Positions 24,001-33,000 of a stretch of 64,000 nt of DNA are shown piece after piece. Each line of letters opens with the position of its first letter. The stretch's first letter is position 1. The stretch spans positions 9,000,001 through 9,064,000 of the forward strand of contig OX365949.1 in NCBI GenBank assembly GCA_947247005.1, in the 5' to 3' direction. Origin of the DNA: Spisula solida. Lineage: Eukaryota; Mollusca; Bivalvia; Venerida; Mactridae. A program made the translations under genes and the position numbers. The notes beneath the pieces were generated by a model. It saw only the letters and a list, made by a program, of their open reading frames with translations, was not told the origin of the DNA and did not search any database.

Positions 24001-24531
24001 CGTTTTTCTTGAAAAATCGCACACATTTTTCATGATTTCTCCCTCAATACAACACGGTTTTGCTCCGAATTTTGTGTACTGGTGCCTCTTTTAATGGCAA
24101 TTAGATGTGCACACTTACTTTTCTTCGAACCCTGCAAAATGAATATGAATACAAGCAATACTTTCTTCCGCACGAAAAACGCGCGACGTTCGTTGTCAGC
24201 TAAGTACGTGGTATCAGCTGAATACGCGGTATTGGGTTGAACGGTGTGAATATGGCAATGCACTTTGAAGATATTAAATCTTCCTAGGTGGAACATAAAC
24301 TTCAACATTACGCAGACCTTCGGTTGACTAGAATAGAACCCCCTTTTCTTCGAATAGTAGAGCTAAAAACAGTCTTAGCTAGATGGGAGAAATAAGATCA
24401 GTAATACCAGACATGTGTAATAATTACAAAATTAGTGATCGCAATAAATCCCGAACTAATAAATTATTAATTCTAATGAACATGTTTACATAAGCAGTAA
24501 CATATTTACCTGGATCCACAGTTGTTGACAT
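12039..24531 (-). CDS. PMT: Phosphoethanolamine N-methyltransferase, two-domain
   Basis: Minus-strand exons in coding order: first exon 24510-24531 (or 22121-22142), then 19507-19681, 19191-19346, 17609-17745, 16621-16772, 15906-16085, 15062-15151, 14705-14797, 13844-13969, 13251-13382, 12889-13005 and 12039-12131 (stop TGA). All borders are GT-AG and phases fit, giving 490 residues, about the size of plant PMT. Domain 1 has ELGAGIG (60-66), VAVDF (80-84), SDLVFSNW (119-126) and [10 protein letters not shown] (150-159). Domain 2 has LDVGCGIGG (289-297), AIDLS (312-316), SRDTILH (359-365, with the Asp361/His365 pair known to be catalytic in Plasmodium PMT) and WLKPGGK (379-385). Tyr252 fits the conserved active-site Tyr. 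The product should carry out all three methylations from phosphoethanolamine to phosphocholine in the cytosol. One oddity is FIRTDTK at 268-274, where PMTs normally have a Ser-Gly-Gly loop. The gene is convergent with its single-domain paralogue. Confidence 0.93.
12449..12526 (+). repeat. Dispersed repeat, copy 3 of 5
   Basis: Carries 'cagggaagacagcattc' and 'acagaaacagcagagcacga', matching the other copies. It lies in the last intron of the two-domain PMT gene. Confidence 0.6.
13700..13849. repeat. 50-bp minisatellite reaching into a PMT splice donor
   Basis: Three units of 49-50 bp begin 'cttgacc/g' at 13702, 13751 and 13801. The last unit runs into the donor of the exon at 13844-13969, so the array holds the true donor 'gtaagtgtacc' and diverged partial copies of it on the minus strand. 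Confidence 0.7.
16811..16893 (+). repeat. Dispersed repeat, copy 4 of 5
   Basis: Contains 'caacagaaacaacagagcac' and an 'aatcacagacaacatgc' end. It begins about 40 bp before (in coding sense) the acceptor of the exon at 16621-16772. Confidence 0.55.
17151..17243 (+). repeat. Dispersed repeat, copy 5 of 5
   Basis: Contains 'cggacagggaagagagcact', 'caactgaaacagc' and 'cacaatgcccaacacac', closest to copy 1 at 2564-2650. Confidence 0.6.
17895..18506. mobile_element. Large foldback element in a PMT intron
   Basis: The outer arms 'attctaacatagcacgtga' (17895) and its complement (ending 18506) enclose a second, near-perfect inverted repeat of about 108-bp arms (18107-18215 and 18320-18426). Its loop is itself mostly palindromic, leaving only about 30 unpaired bases. 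The extra 160 bp on the left side (17946-18106) is only partly matched on the right. No transposase frame is present. This is a foldback/MITE-type element. The text just past 18506 also resembles part of the loop, which suggests nested or repeated insertion. Confidence 0.85.
17981..18065. promoter_or_regulatory. Cluster of CRE-like TGACGTCA sites
   Basis: Perfect TGACGTCA palindromes lie at 17981-17988, 17993-18000 and 18058-18065, and a TGACGTAA variant at 18015-18022, all inside the foldback element. This octamer is the consensus for CREB/ATF factors. Function is inferred only from the motif. Confidence 0.4.
18970..19134. mobile_element. Small MITE next to a PMT exon
   Basis: The left arm 'ctaagaaattttatcacaaaa' and the right arm 'ttttgtgatataatttcttag' pair over about 45 bp per side, around a short centre that is itself inverted ('tttactataaagaca'). 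It ends 57 bp from the donor of the exon at 19191-19346. One arm alone recurs at 22869-22905. Confidence 0.75.
19836..19905 (+). repeat. tRNA-like sequence with good B box
   Basis: 'aaggttcgattcccgtc' is a strong B box/T-arm match, and 'gggtagcaatgg' is a possible A box upstream. It is followed by SINE-like tail DNA, so a tRNA-derived SINE is preferred to a working tRNA. Confidence 0.4.
20041..20830 (-). mobile_element. 3' fragment of a non-LTR retrotransposon
   Basis: The minus-strand frame 20469-20816 encodes the C-terminal tail typical of many invertebrate LINE ORF2 proteins: a KFRCGV...IRIETGRY stretch, then a zinc-knuckle CPFCN...EIHVLFEC. About 430 bp of apparent 3' UTR follows, ending in an AAATAAATAAAT-type tail near 20041-20056. 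The 5' end is truncated at about 20830, as expected of incomplete reverse transcription. It lies in the first intron of the two-domain PMT gene, in the same orientation. Confidence 0.75.
21619..21690. repeat. One arm of the gggtactg MITE family
   Basis: 'tactgttttatcaaagcact' followed by 'acgaaaat' and 'caaatttaaattccttataa' matches the left arm of the elements at 4098 and 54135. No matching right arm was found nearby. Confidence 0.55.
22121..22142 (-). CDS. PMT: Proximal alternative first coding exon of two-domain PMT
   Basis: 22 nt encoding MSMTVNP plus one base, followed by a GTATAT donor. It has the same length, phase and near-identical sequence as the exon 2.4 kb upstream. The immediate flanks also share the 'acat-cctggat-cacag-ttgacataat' framework, which points to a local duplication. 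It could serve a second promoter or be a relic. Confidence 0.65.
22373..22761. mobile_element. Foldback element between the two PMT first exons
   Basis: Arms of about 165 bp pair across a centre near 22560. Examples are 'atacgccacgctaagggga' on the left and 'tccccttagcgtggcgtat' on the right, and 'cttttgactacagttacaag' with its complement at 22730-22753. No coding frame. It is a long-arm foldback MITE between the distal and proximal first exons of PMT. Confidence 0.85.
24510..24531 (-). CDS. PMT: Distal first coding exon of two-domain PMT
   Basis: 22 nt encoding MSTTVDP plus one base, with an A at -3 of the ATG and a GTAAAT donor. Its phase-1 end joins the GA-GTG-CGG start of the exon at 19681. 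The proximal exon at 22121-22142 encodes MSMTVNP with the same length and phase, so the two are duplicated alternatives. Which one is transcribed cannot be read from DNA alone. Confidence 0.7.
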
Positions 24532-26504
24532 AATCAACTATTGTTGATGGGCAAATATTCCTTATATTTCCAAATAAGACCTGATGGCGCCACGTATAAT
24601 ATAGATTCGAATCCCACTATGTAAAATCGTCAACGTTATCAGGACAAGTGAACGTAAAACAGTATAGCGCACATATCATATGTTAATTGCGTGGTATGGC
24701 AGGCGAAACCACCAACTGGCTATTTTGGGACAGGTTTGTTTTGTGTTTATGTGTTTTTGCGATATTTACATGTTCAATAAAGTTTATTTGAAGCGTTTTC
24801 ATCGATTTTCTCAGTATTTTAGCCAAATTTAACCAAAACATAAAGACATGTTGCGAGAAAGATAAGTCGGTACATATAAGTCGGAAAATAGGTCATAAGG
24901 ATTTTACCTGGGTGCATTAAATATGAAGTGGGTGGGCAGTATATATTAGACCAAAATTAAATATACCATTTTAGTGTATTGGCTTTGTATAACAATATGT
25001 ACCAAAACTTAATTTGATTTTTTTTATTATTTAGATCACAGACACCATTTTTAATATAAATGTCATATATGAACACTACCACCAATTTACTAAGTTCAAT
25101 TTAATTCTAAAAATAATTCATACACACTTTAAATAGAGCTGATTACTCGGAAAATGAGTTCTGTGACCTAGTGTTTTTCCTCATATTTTGTGTCAAAATA
25201 TATTTCTTTACTTCCTGACAAAATTCGAATAAGTGGTACAAACCGCTCCAACATCCTTAAATTTCGATGACAGTTAGAATTTATATGCTCTTCATCAACT
25301 CGAACAAAATAAAAATGCTTTGAGCAAAATTGAGAAATGTTTGAACTCTTCTTACAGTGAAACACTGCTTCTCAATTATTGATTAGCCTAGCTAACTTAT
25401 GTCAAATTAGATATTTTGAAACTACCTTTACCACAAACATCGCTTTTTAAAGGGGCATTTCCTGGATTGAGTACACTTTTATCAACAAAATTAGCAATAA
25501 AAATTATATTGGTCATCGAGGTCGTTTTTGAGCTACGGCCGATTTTGTGTATTTTTTGTCTTTTTTAGCAGTCATTTTTCGAAAATTTTGACAATTCTTG
25601 TTTTGACAAAAAATTGTGAATTTTCTTATCATTACCAAAAGTGTATGGAAATGTTTGAATAATATGTGTTTGTTCATACGAACCCATGGAAATGGTTTTA
25701 ACGAGACAAAATATCGATTTTAATGCAAAAATGAATACATTGCGAAATATCAGATTTTTTGGTCATTTTCTTGATAAGTGATGTTGCAAAACAGCCCATG
25801 ACTGCTTAAATTGAACCGCGACATACCTTTTTTATTTCACATATTGCTTCAGTATATATCAAACTATAATTGTGCTTATTTTTTGGTATCATTTAAAAAA
25901 AAATAATTACCCTATCAAACGTCCTTAATTAATGACAATAAACATAATAATAATGCACAAATCGATATTGTTGAGCAATTTATTTTTACATGTATAAAAA
26001 GTGGTGGTGGGGAATGACACGATTGTGAAGAATATGGGCGTAAAATATGTCATATATTTTATTTTACTAAACTGGTGTTCTAGATCTATATAATTATAAA
26101 CTTATATGCAATTTTAAATTCTTTTCGATCGTTAGATATTTTTGGACGTTCATTTAAAAATCACACTTATTTATCATGTAAAATACTGAATTTGTTCACC
26201 AATCGCTCGAAATTGTTGCTAATGTTAAAAGGAAAGACCATTGTACATATAAAACACCATGCATTGTTTAAAAATGATTTAAAATGATAATACTGCTGTT
26301 AAAATGAGTTGGTGTCATATATGAAAGAAATAGATGAAAGGAACATAATATAATGGTTGGTCATTTGAAAATCGTGTGTCTCGAAAACGAGCTCGGGGAC
26401 ATATCATTCTTATAATTTTAATGTCGTTGCAGATTATTAATCTATCATTTAAGGTGTTTTTGGAGTGAATTCGACCGTAAGATAAATGGCGCGCGTACCA
26501 CCTT
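24532..26504. other. AT-rich intergenic stretch, no gene seen
   Basis: No exon-like frame, tRNA or clear repeat could be supported. The first few hundred bases must hold any promoter used with the distal PMT first exon, but I recognise no TATA box or other core element with confidence. Confidence 0.5.
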
Positions 26505-27402
26505 AACCTTAACCGACCCTTATTTAGTCCGTTTCTGACGTTAGATATGTCCGACCATTGCGCGACAACACTCGGAGTCGATAAGGTTGTCTAATTCCCG
26601 CATGTCGGAAAAACATTGTGTATAGTGAAATTGACAAGATTCCGGCCAAAAAAAAACCAAGGCAAATTCCTTTATACAAAAAAGCTAAATGAGAAAATGT
26701 GGAAAATGACTTAATCAGGATGCATGAAGAAATTGTAGCGATGAATGAATCAGATGCTAGTGTTAATGAAATGTGGGACCTAGTTAACAATTCTCTACAA
26801 GACAGCATCAACAGAAATATACCACATAAAACATAAAACAACACGACAAAATAATGGCTGCCCATGGATAACTTCTGACATCAGAAAACTAATCAAGAAG
26901 AAAGAAATCCAACAGTAAACACGATATCTCAAAATACAAGGAGCTGAAAGGACGCACACAGAAGGAAATAAGGAAGGCATACCTGAGATATATAGAGGGT
27001 ATCATAATACCAAGCCAGGAAACCAACCAATACCAAAACTGCATGAAACGATTCTGGACCTATATTAAACATAAAAAATCAGATGGGAGTACTATACCAC
27101 CACTGAAATCTCAAGGATTACTTCATGACGACCCAGTAGAGAAAGCTAACATCTTAAATTCACAATTCCAACAGGCGTTCTCAGAAAAAGATGAAATTTC
27201 TAAAGAAGAATTCAAGCAAAGGTGCCCAATGTCTGGAAATTTCACCACCACTCCAGATATCAACATCACTGAAAATGGCATTCAGAAACTACTCATGGGA
27301 CTAAATCCACACAAATCTACAGGACCAGACTAGATTGCCCCCCATAATCTCAAGGAAATTTGCATCAAACATAGCACCCATTCTCCAAATCATCTTCACA
27401 AA

Positions 27403-27855
27403 GTAACGGTTGTTGGATACATAAAGGGAGGTAATTGGATAATTATGCACAAAGTAAACCTTGTAGGTTGTCATTAGAGTAGACTGTCATATATAGGGCC
27501 AACAAATCAGCCTTAGTGGTGAGCTAGCTTTTCACTGACGGGATTTGCTGGTGTCTGTCTGTCCAGCACGTTACAAATGGTGGCAGCAGTGGGATGAAGT
27601 CAACTGCCAAACCGGAGTTGCCTTATCCACGTGTTTCCCAGGCCAAATCTCGGGACGAGATTTCTCGGAGGGGGGAAGTAATGTAACGGTTGATGGATAC
27701 ATAAAGGGATGTAATTGGATAATTATGCACAAAGTAAACCTTGTAGGTTGTCATTAGAGTAGACTGGCATATATAAGGCCAACAAATCACCCTTAGTGGT
27801 GAGCTAGCTTTTCACTGACGGAATTTGCTAGTGTCTGTCTGTCCAGCACGTTACA
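27403..27855 (+). mobile_element. Miniature LTR retrotransposon (TRIM-like) inside the LINE
   Basis: Two direct repeats of 173 bp (27403-27575 and 27683-27855), nearly identical, start '(t)gtaacggtt' and end 'cacgttaca'. They flank only 107 bp. Just after the left repeat is a primer-binding-like 'tggtggcagcagtggga', and just before the right repeat a purine tract 'ggaggggggaag'. There is no gag or pol. This is the layout of a terminal-repeat retrotransposon in miniature. Removing it restores a continuous LINE frame (IFTKYNSGEVP), which proves insertion. A clean target-site duplication is not visible. Confidence 0.85.
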
Positions 27856-28713
27856 ATACAATTCTGGAGAAGTACCCAACATCTGGAGATCTGCCAATGT
27901 ATGTCCAGTCTTCAAGAAGGGAAAGCGATTTGAAGCAATCAACTACAGGCCTGTTTCACTCACATGCGTGTGCTGTAAGTTAATGGAACATATTGTTACA
28001 AGCCATAAATATGAACCATGAAGAAAGAAAAACCATCTTATATAAACTTCAACACGGATTTAGGAAACAACTTTCATGTGGAACACAACTAGTGGAATTT
28101 ATTGATGACGTCTCCAAAAATTATGATCAAAACAAACAAACAGACTACCTGATAATGGACTTTTCTAAGGCGTTTGACAAAGTGAATCATAGCCTTCTTA
28201 CTCACAAATTAGACCACTACATATGGCATAAGAGGTAAAACCTATAACTGGATAAAAAAAACTTACTAGCAGACAGGACACAAAGCGTTGTGGTAGAAGG
28301 AGAACAATCTAGCAACATAGGAGTTGAGTCTGGAGTACCACAGGGTTCGGTACTAGGCCCAAGTCTCTTTCTCTTCTACATTAACGACATGCCAGAAAAC
28401 ATCTCCTCGACAGTAATACTCTTTGCCGATGACACAATCGCATACCTGACAGTTGCAGCTGAAAATAACACTCTTCAGGAAGATCTCGACAAACTAGCTC
28501 TTTGGGAAGAAAAATGGATGATGAACTTCCACCCCGACAAATACCAAGTACTTACTATCACAAAGAAAAGAGAACCAATTCGAAAAGACTACATCCTACA
28601 TGACCACATACTGGAACACGTTACAGCAGCAAAATACCTGGGAGTCACACTATCATCATACCTAAAGTGGGATCACCATGCATATATAAATAACATATGT
28701 CAGAAAGCAAACA

Positions 28714-28966
28714 GGCCCCGATCTCCTGAAGCATCTCAATCTGAGCACGATCTCATCTCAAATATTGTCATGTACGTGTGTTTATGTTAATTTCCAAGTG
28801 ATGATGGACTAGAAATTGGCATCAGAAAACAGAAACATTATTTTGAGTTTATAATAGTAAAATTTAATGAGCTGGAACTTCAGACCTCTAATACTATACT
28901 CTGATTTGAGCAAAATCTCAATTTGAGTTGATATTTCTACTTGAATGGCTTCGGGAGATTGGGGCC
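28714..28966. mobile_element. 253-bp MITE inside the LINE
   Basis: Terminal inverted repeats 'ggccccgatctcctgaagcat' (left, with one base changed in the LINE context) and 'atggcttcgggagattgggg' (right) bound 253 bp of AT-rich non-coding DNA. Bridging it rejoins the LINE frame from QKAN to TIGFLKRN. Confidence 0.8.
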
Positions 28967-29560
28967 AGAACTATAGGATTTTTAAAAAGAAACTTGAACA
29001 TTGCCAACCAGAACCTCAAAGAGAAAGCATATACATCACTTGTTAGACCAACCGTAGAATATGCCAGCTCGGTTTGGGACCCATACCTTCAAAAAGATAA
29101 ACATAAATTGGAAATGATACAGAGAAGATCTGCCAGATATGTCACAAATCGATACCACAACACCTCATCTGTTCAAGGCATGTTACAACACCTAAACTGG
29201 CCAACACTGGAATAAAGACGTAGACATGCATGGGTCTCCCTCTTCTACAAAATCACAACAAATGAACTAAACATTGATGCTAGTCATATTCTTATACCAC
29301 CAGCCAGACTTACTCGGAACATGAACTTGAATTCTTTCCTACTACCATCTTCAAGAACAACCTTTAAACGGAAAGAGTCATTCTACCCAAGAACAATCAG
29401 AGACTCAGAGAACGGAGAAACCTCGGCTACCAGCCTTGATTCATTCAAGCTGGGAAGAAGAATATACACATGGACGCCTATATACTGGTGCCTCGGTCCG
29501 ATTGCTTTCTGACGTCGCAATATATAATATTCGAACGGGTACCAGTCTAGGACGCCTAAA

Positions 29561-30028
29561 GGACCATTAATTAGTGAACTTTTGTTTTTATCCGCACAGT
29601 GTAAAAAAATAGTGTACAGCACAAACTGTTGATACCTAGAAGAAGAAGCAGAAAATCGCCAGTCTAATTCCCCCCATATCCCCGCCGCTCCCCCGGGTGT
29701 GCATAATATCGATATAGTTCTGGCACGCATGCGTGGTTCTGGATACCATAACTAAATGGTCTTTTATTTACACTGACGGGGAATGATCATCGTCAAAGAC
29801 CTTGGACTATGCATAATAATGCCTGGTGCATTAGAAGATATGATAAAGAATTCTATTGCTCTGAACAGATCTTTTCGCGCGTTATATCTACGAATTTCTC
29901 TGATTAAAGGGATGTAATTGTGCAGATTTTTGACATTCATATTATCGATTATCTCCCTTATCATTCTGGATTTTATAAGGGGAGATGACTGCGTTGTGAC
30001 CGGATTCTTCAGTAAAAAGGTGCAAAGG
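29561..30028. other. Probable RMDN1 promoter and 5' UTR region
   Basis: It lies between the LINE remnant and the RMDN1 start codon. No TATA box at a convincing distance. A minus-strand open frame at 29764-29964 starts 65 bp from the RMDN1 ATG, but its product is unrecognised. 'tttatttacactgac' and 'ggaatgatcatcgtcaaaga' recur near 39388-39435 in intron 1. Confidence 0.4.
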
Positions 30029-33000
30029 ATGGCATCAAGCCGACTTAGTTACGTTTGTCGAAGGTATTTGCGACTAAACAACATTAAAAATGGGTTTCAT
30101 CAGTTAAGACAGGTAAATTATTCGTAATTTTAATGATCTCAATCCTATGACATGTGTTTCTTTTGTTGAGGACACTTGTACTTATTCGTCCTCGAGTATG
30201 TTCGACCCTGGAGGACATTTCACTTATTCGTCCTCAAGTATGTTCGACCCATTCAAGTTGATCTTGGTGATGTCACCTTCATGTCATCACTTTCCATGCA
30301 CTCTATTACAGGCGATTAACTGAATTGTAATATATAATACATGTACTGGTTGGCGAGTAGTTTCCGACAGCGAGCAGTATCCGACATTTGATATGTTTTC
30401 GTATTGGGCTATTCCAGAAAATATCCGCACCCCCCCTATGGAAGGCACTTTAACCCAAAATACCCCCCCTTGGACATACCCTCCTGAAGTACCCCCTTGG
30501 ACAAACCATATTCGACCCCCCCCCCTGGACAGACAGTGAACAAAGGCTCCTTGGACAACCTATGGAAGGCAGTATTTTCCAAAATGACCCCCTTGGACAA
30601 ACTCATTCTGAAATGCCCCACCCCCTGGACAAACTCATTCTGAAATACCCCCCTTGGACAACCTATGGAAGGCATTTTTATCCAAAATACCCCCCCTTGG
30701 ACGGACTCATTCCGAAAGACCCCCCTTGGACAACCTATGGAAGGCATTTTTCTCCAAAATACCCCCCTTGGACAGACTCATTCTAAAACGCCCCCCTGGA
30801 CAGACTCATTCCGAAATACCCCCCCTTGGACAACCTATGGAAGGCATTTTTCTTCAAAATACCCCCCTTGGACAGACTCATTCTGAAACGCCCCCCCCTG
30901 GACAGACTCATTCCGAAATACCCCCCCTTGGACAACCTATGGAAGGCATTTTTCTTCAAAATACCCCCTTGGACAGACTCATTCTGAAACGCCCCCCCGG
31001 ACAGACTCATTCCGAAATACCCCCCCTTGGACAACCTATGGAAGGCATTTTTCTCCAAAATACCCCCCTTGGACAGACTCATTCTAAAACGCCCCCCTGG
31101 ACAGACTCATTCCGAAATACCCCCCCTTGGACAACCTATGGAAGGCATTTTTCTTCAAAATACCCCCCTTGGACAGACTCATTCTAAAACACCCCCCCTG
31201 GACAGACTCATTCCGAAATACCCCCCCTTGGACAACCTATGGAAGGCATTTTTCTCCAAAATACCCACCTTGGACAGACTCATTCTAAAACGCCCCCCTG
31301 GACAGACTCATTCCGAAATACCCCCCCTTGAACAACCTATGGAAGGCATTTTTCTTCAAAATACCCCCCTTGGACAGACTCATTCTGAAACGCCCCCCCT
31401 GGACAGACTCATTCCGAAATACCCCCCTTGGACAACCTATGGAAGGCATTTTTCTCCAAAATACCCCCCTTGGACAGACTCATTCTAAAACGCCCCCCCT
31501 GGACAGACTCATTCCAAAATACCCCCCTTGGACAACCTATGGAAGGCATTTTTCTTCAAAATACCCCCCTTGGACAGACTCATTCTGAAACGCCCCCCCT
31601 GGACAGACTCATTCCGAAATACCCCCCCCCCCCCCCCTTGGACAACCTATGGAAGGCATTTTTCTCCAAAATACCCCCCTTGGACAGACTCATTCTGAAA
31701 CGCCCCCCCTGGACAGACTCATTCCGAAATACCCCCCCCCCCCTTGGACAACCTATGGAAGGCATTTTTCTCTAAAATACCCCCCTTGGACAGACTCATT
31801 CTGAAACACCCCCCTGGACAGACTCATTCCGAAATACCCCCCCTTGGACAACCTATGGAAGGCATTTTTCTCCAAAATACCCCCCTTGGACAGACTCATT
31901 CTAAAACGCCCCCCTGGACAGACTCATTTCGAAATACCCCCCCCCCCCCCTTGGACAACCTATGGAAGGTATTTTTCTCCAAAATACCCCCCCTTGGACA
32001 GACTCATTCTGAAACGCCCCCCCTGTACAGACTCATTCCGAAAGACCCCCCCCCTGGACAGACTCATTCCGAAAGACCCCCCCCCCTTGGACAACCTATG
32101 GAAGGTATTTTTCTCCAAAATACCCCCCCTTGGACAGACTCATTCCGAAATACCCCCCCCCCCCCCCCACCTTGGACAACCTATGGTAGGCATTTTTCTC
32201 CAAAATACCCCCCTTGGACAGACTCATTCTGAAACGATAGGCATATTCTATTGTACTAACATAACTTTCCTAGGTTATGCTACTTGTAATTGTTACATTC
32301 AAAGAGCCAATGAGCTTTTCATGAAATACTTTATCCAACTAGAAATATTGTTAATTTGGGTGTGGTGGGTGTACAGTGTACCTTATTTAACTTTCAACTT
32401 GTTAATCTTGAGTTTTGTTCATGTACAGAGTACTTTATACTATAACTGTCTAGTAACTGTTGCTATATACTAGTACTTAAATTCCTTTCCAAGTGCATTT
32501 TATTCAAATATAAAATTTCACTGTAAAACCAAAACTGTTTTCTGGAAACCACGTTTGTTACTTCCAAGAAACACAAATCTGACCCTAACAGACTGCTAAT
32601 GTCCATTTCAATTCACCTGGAGAAGGGTTCTTGTAATCTGATAGGGCTATTAAAGGCCAATCTAAAGAAGTAATTTGTAACTCTCTGACATGCCGTTTCA
32701 TTCTGATTTCACGGCAATCATTAGCACTCTTTTAGAAATTTTGGGGAAAAATGAAATCTCCAACCTCTTGGTAGGATTGGATTTCAATTGTCATATGAAT
32801 TCTTAGTGAAAGTTCTTCATTATTTCATCATTTGACTTCTTATTCACTATTTCAAATTAGCATTAAAAATATCTATCATAACATCTACATGATTAATAAA
32901 TCTTACTAGTATAAACATATATACAATACCATTTAAATAATTAAAATATTTTTGTTTATAAAATCAATATTTTTTTGATGTTTGAAATTTTTATACAATA

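Larger units (their letters stand above)
26505..29560 (+). mobile_element. Decayed CR1/Jockey-like LINE ORF2
   Basis: The reading frame can be followed through frameshifts and stops. An MSDH end of the endonuclease domain lies at about 26550, and the KPRQIPLYKKA linker at about 26650. Then come GLNPHKSTGPD (27333), NYRPVSLT (about 27945), HGFRKQLSCGTQL, DFSKAFDKVNH (about 28160), GVPQGSVLGP (about 28335), FADDT (about 28425) and KYLGVTLS. The thumb/C-terminal part is RPTVEYASSVWDPY (about 29050), and SLDSFKLG comes near the end. This is the reverse transcriptase of a non-LTR element; the 5' end is truncated. Two other elements sit inside it (27403-27855 and 28714-28966). With several stops and frameshifts it cannot be active. 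Confidence 0.85.

Noticed and set aside
30562..32473. Several open frames of 100-209 codons with repeated Pro-rich units (PPLDRLILKRPP type)
   Set aside because: They exist in all three phases because the 100-bp unit lacks stops on the plus strand. Unit lengths vary with C-runs, which would break any real frame.
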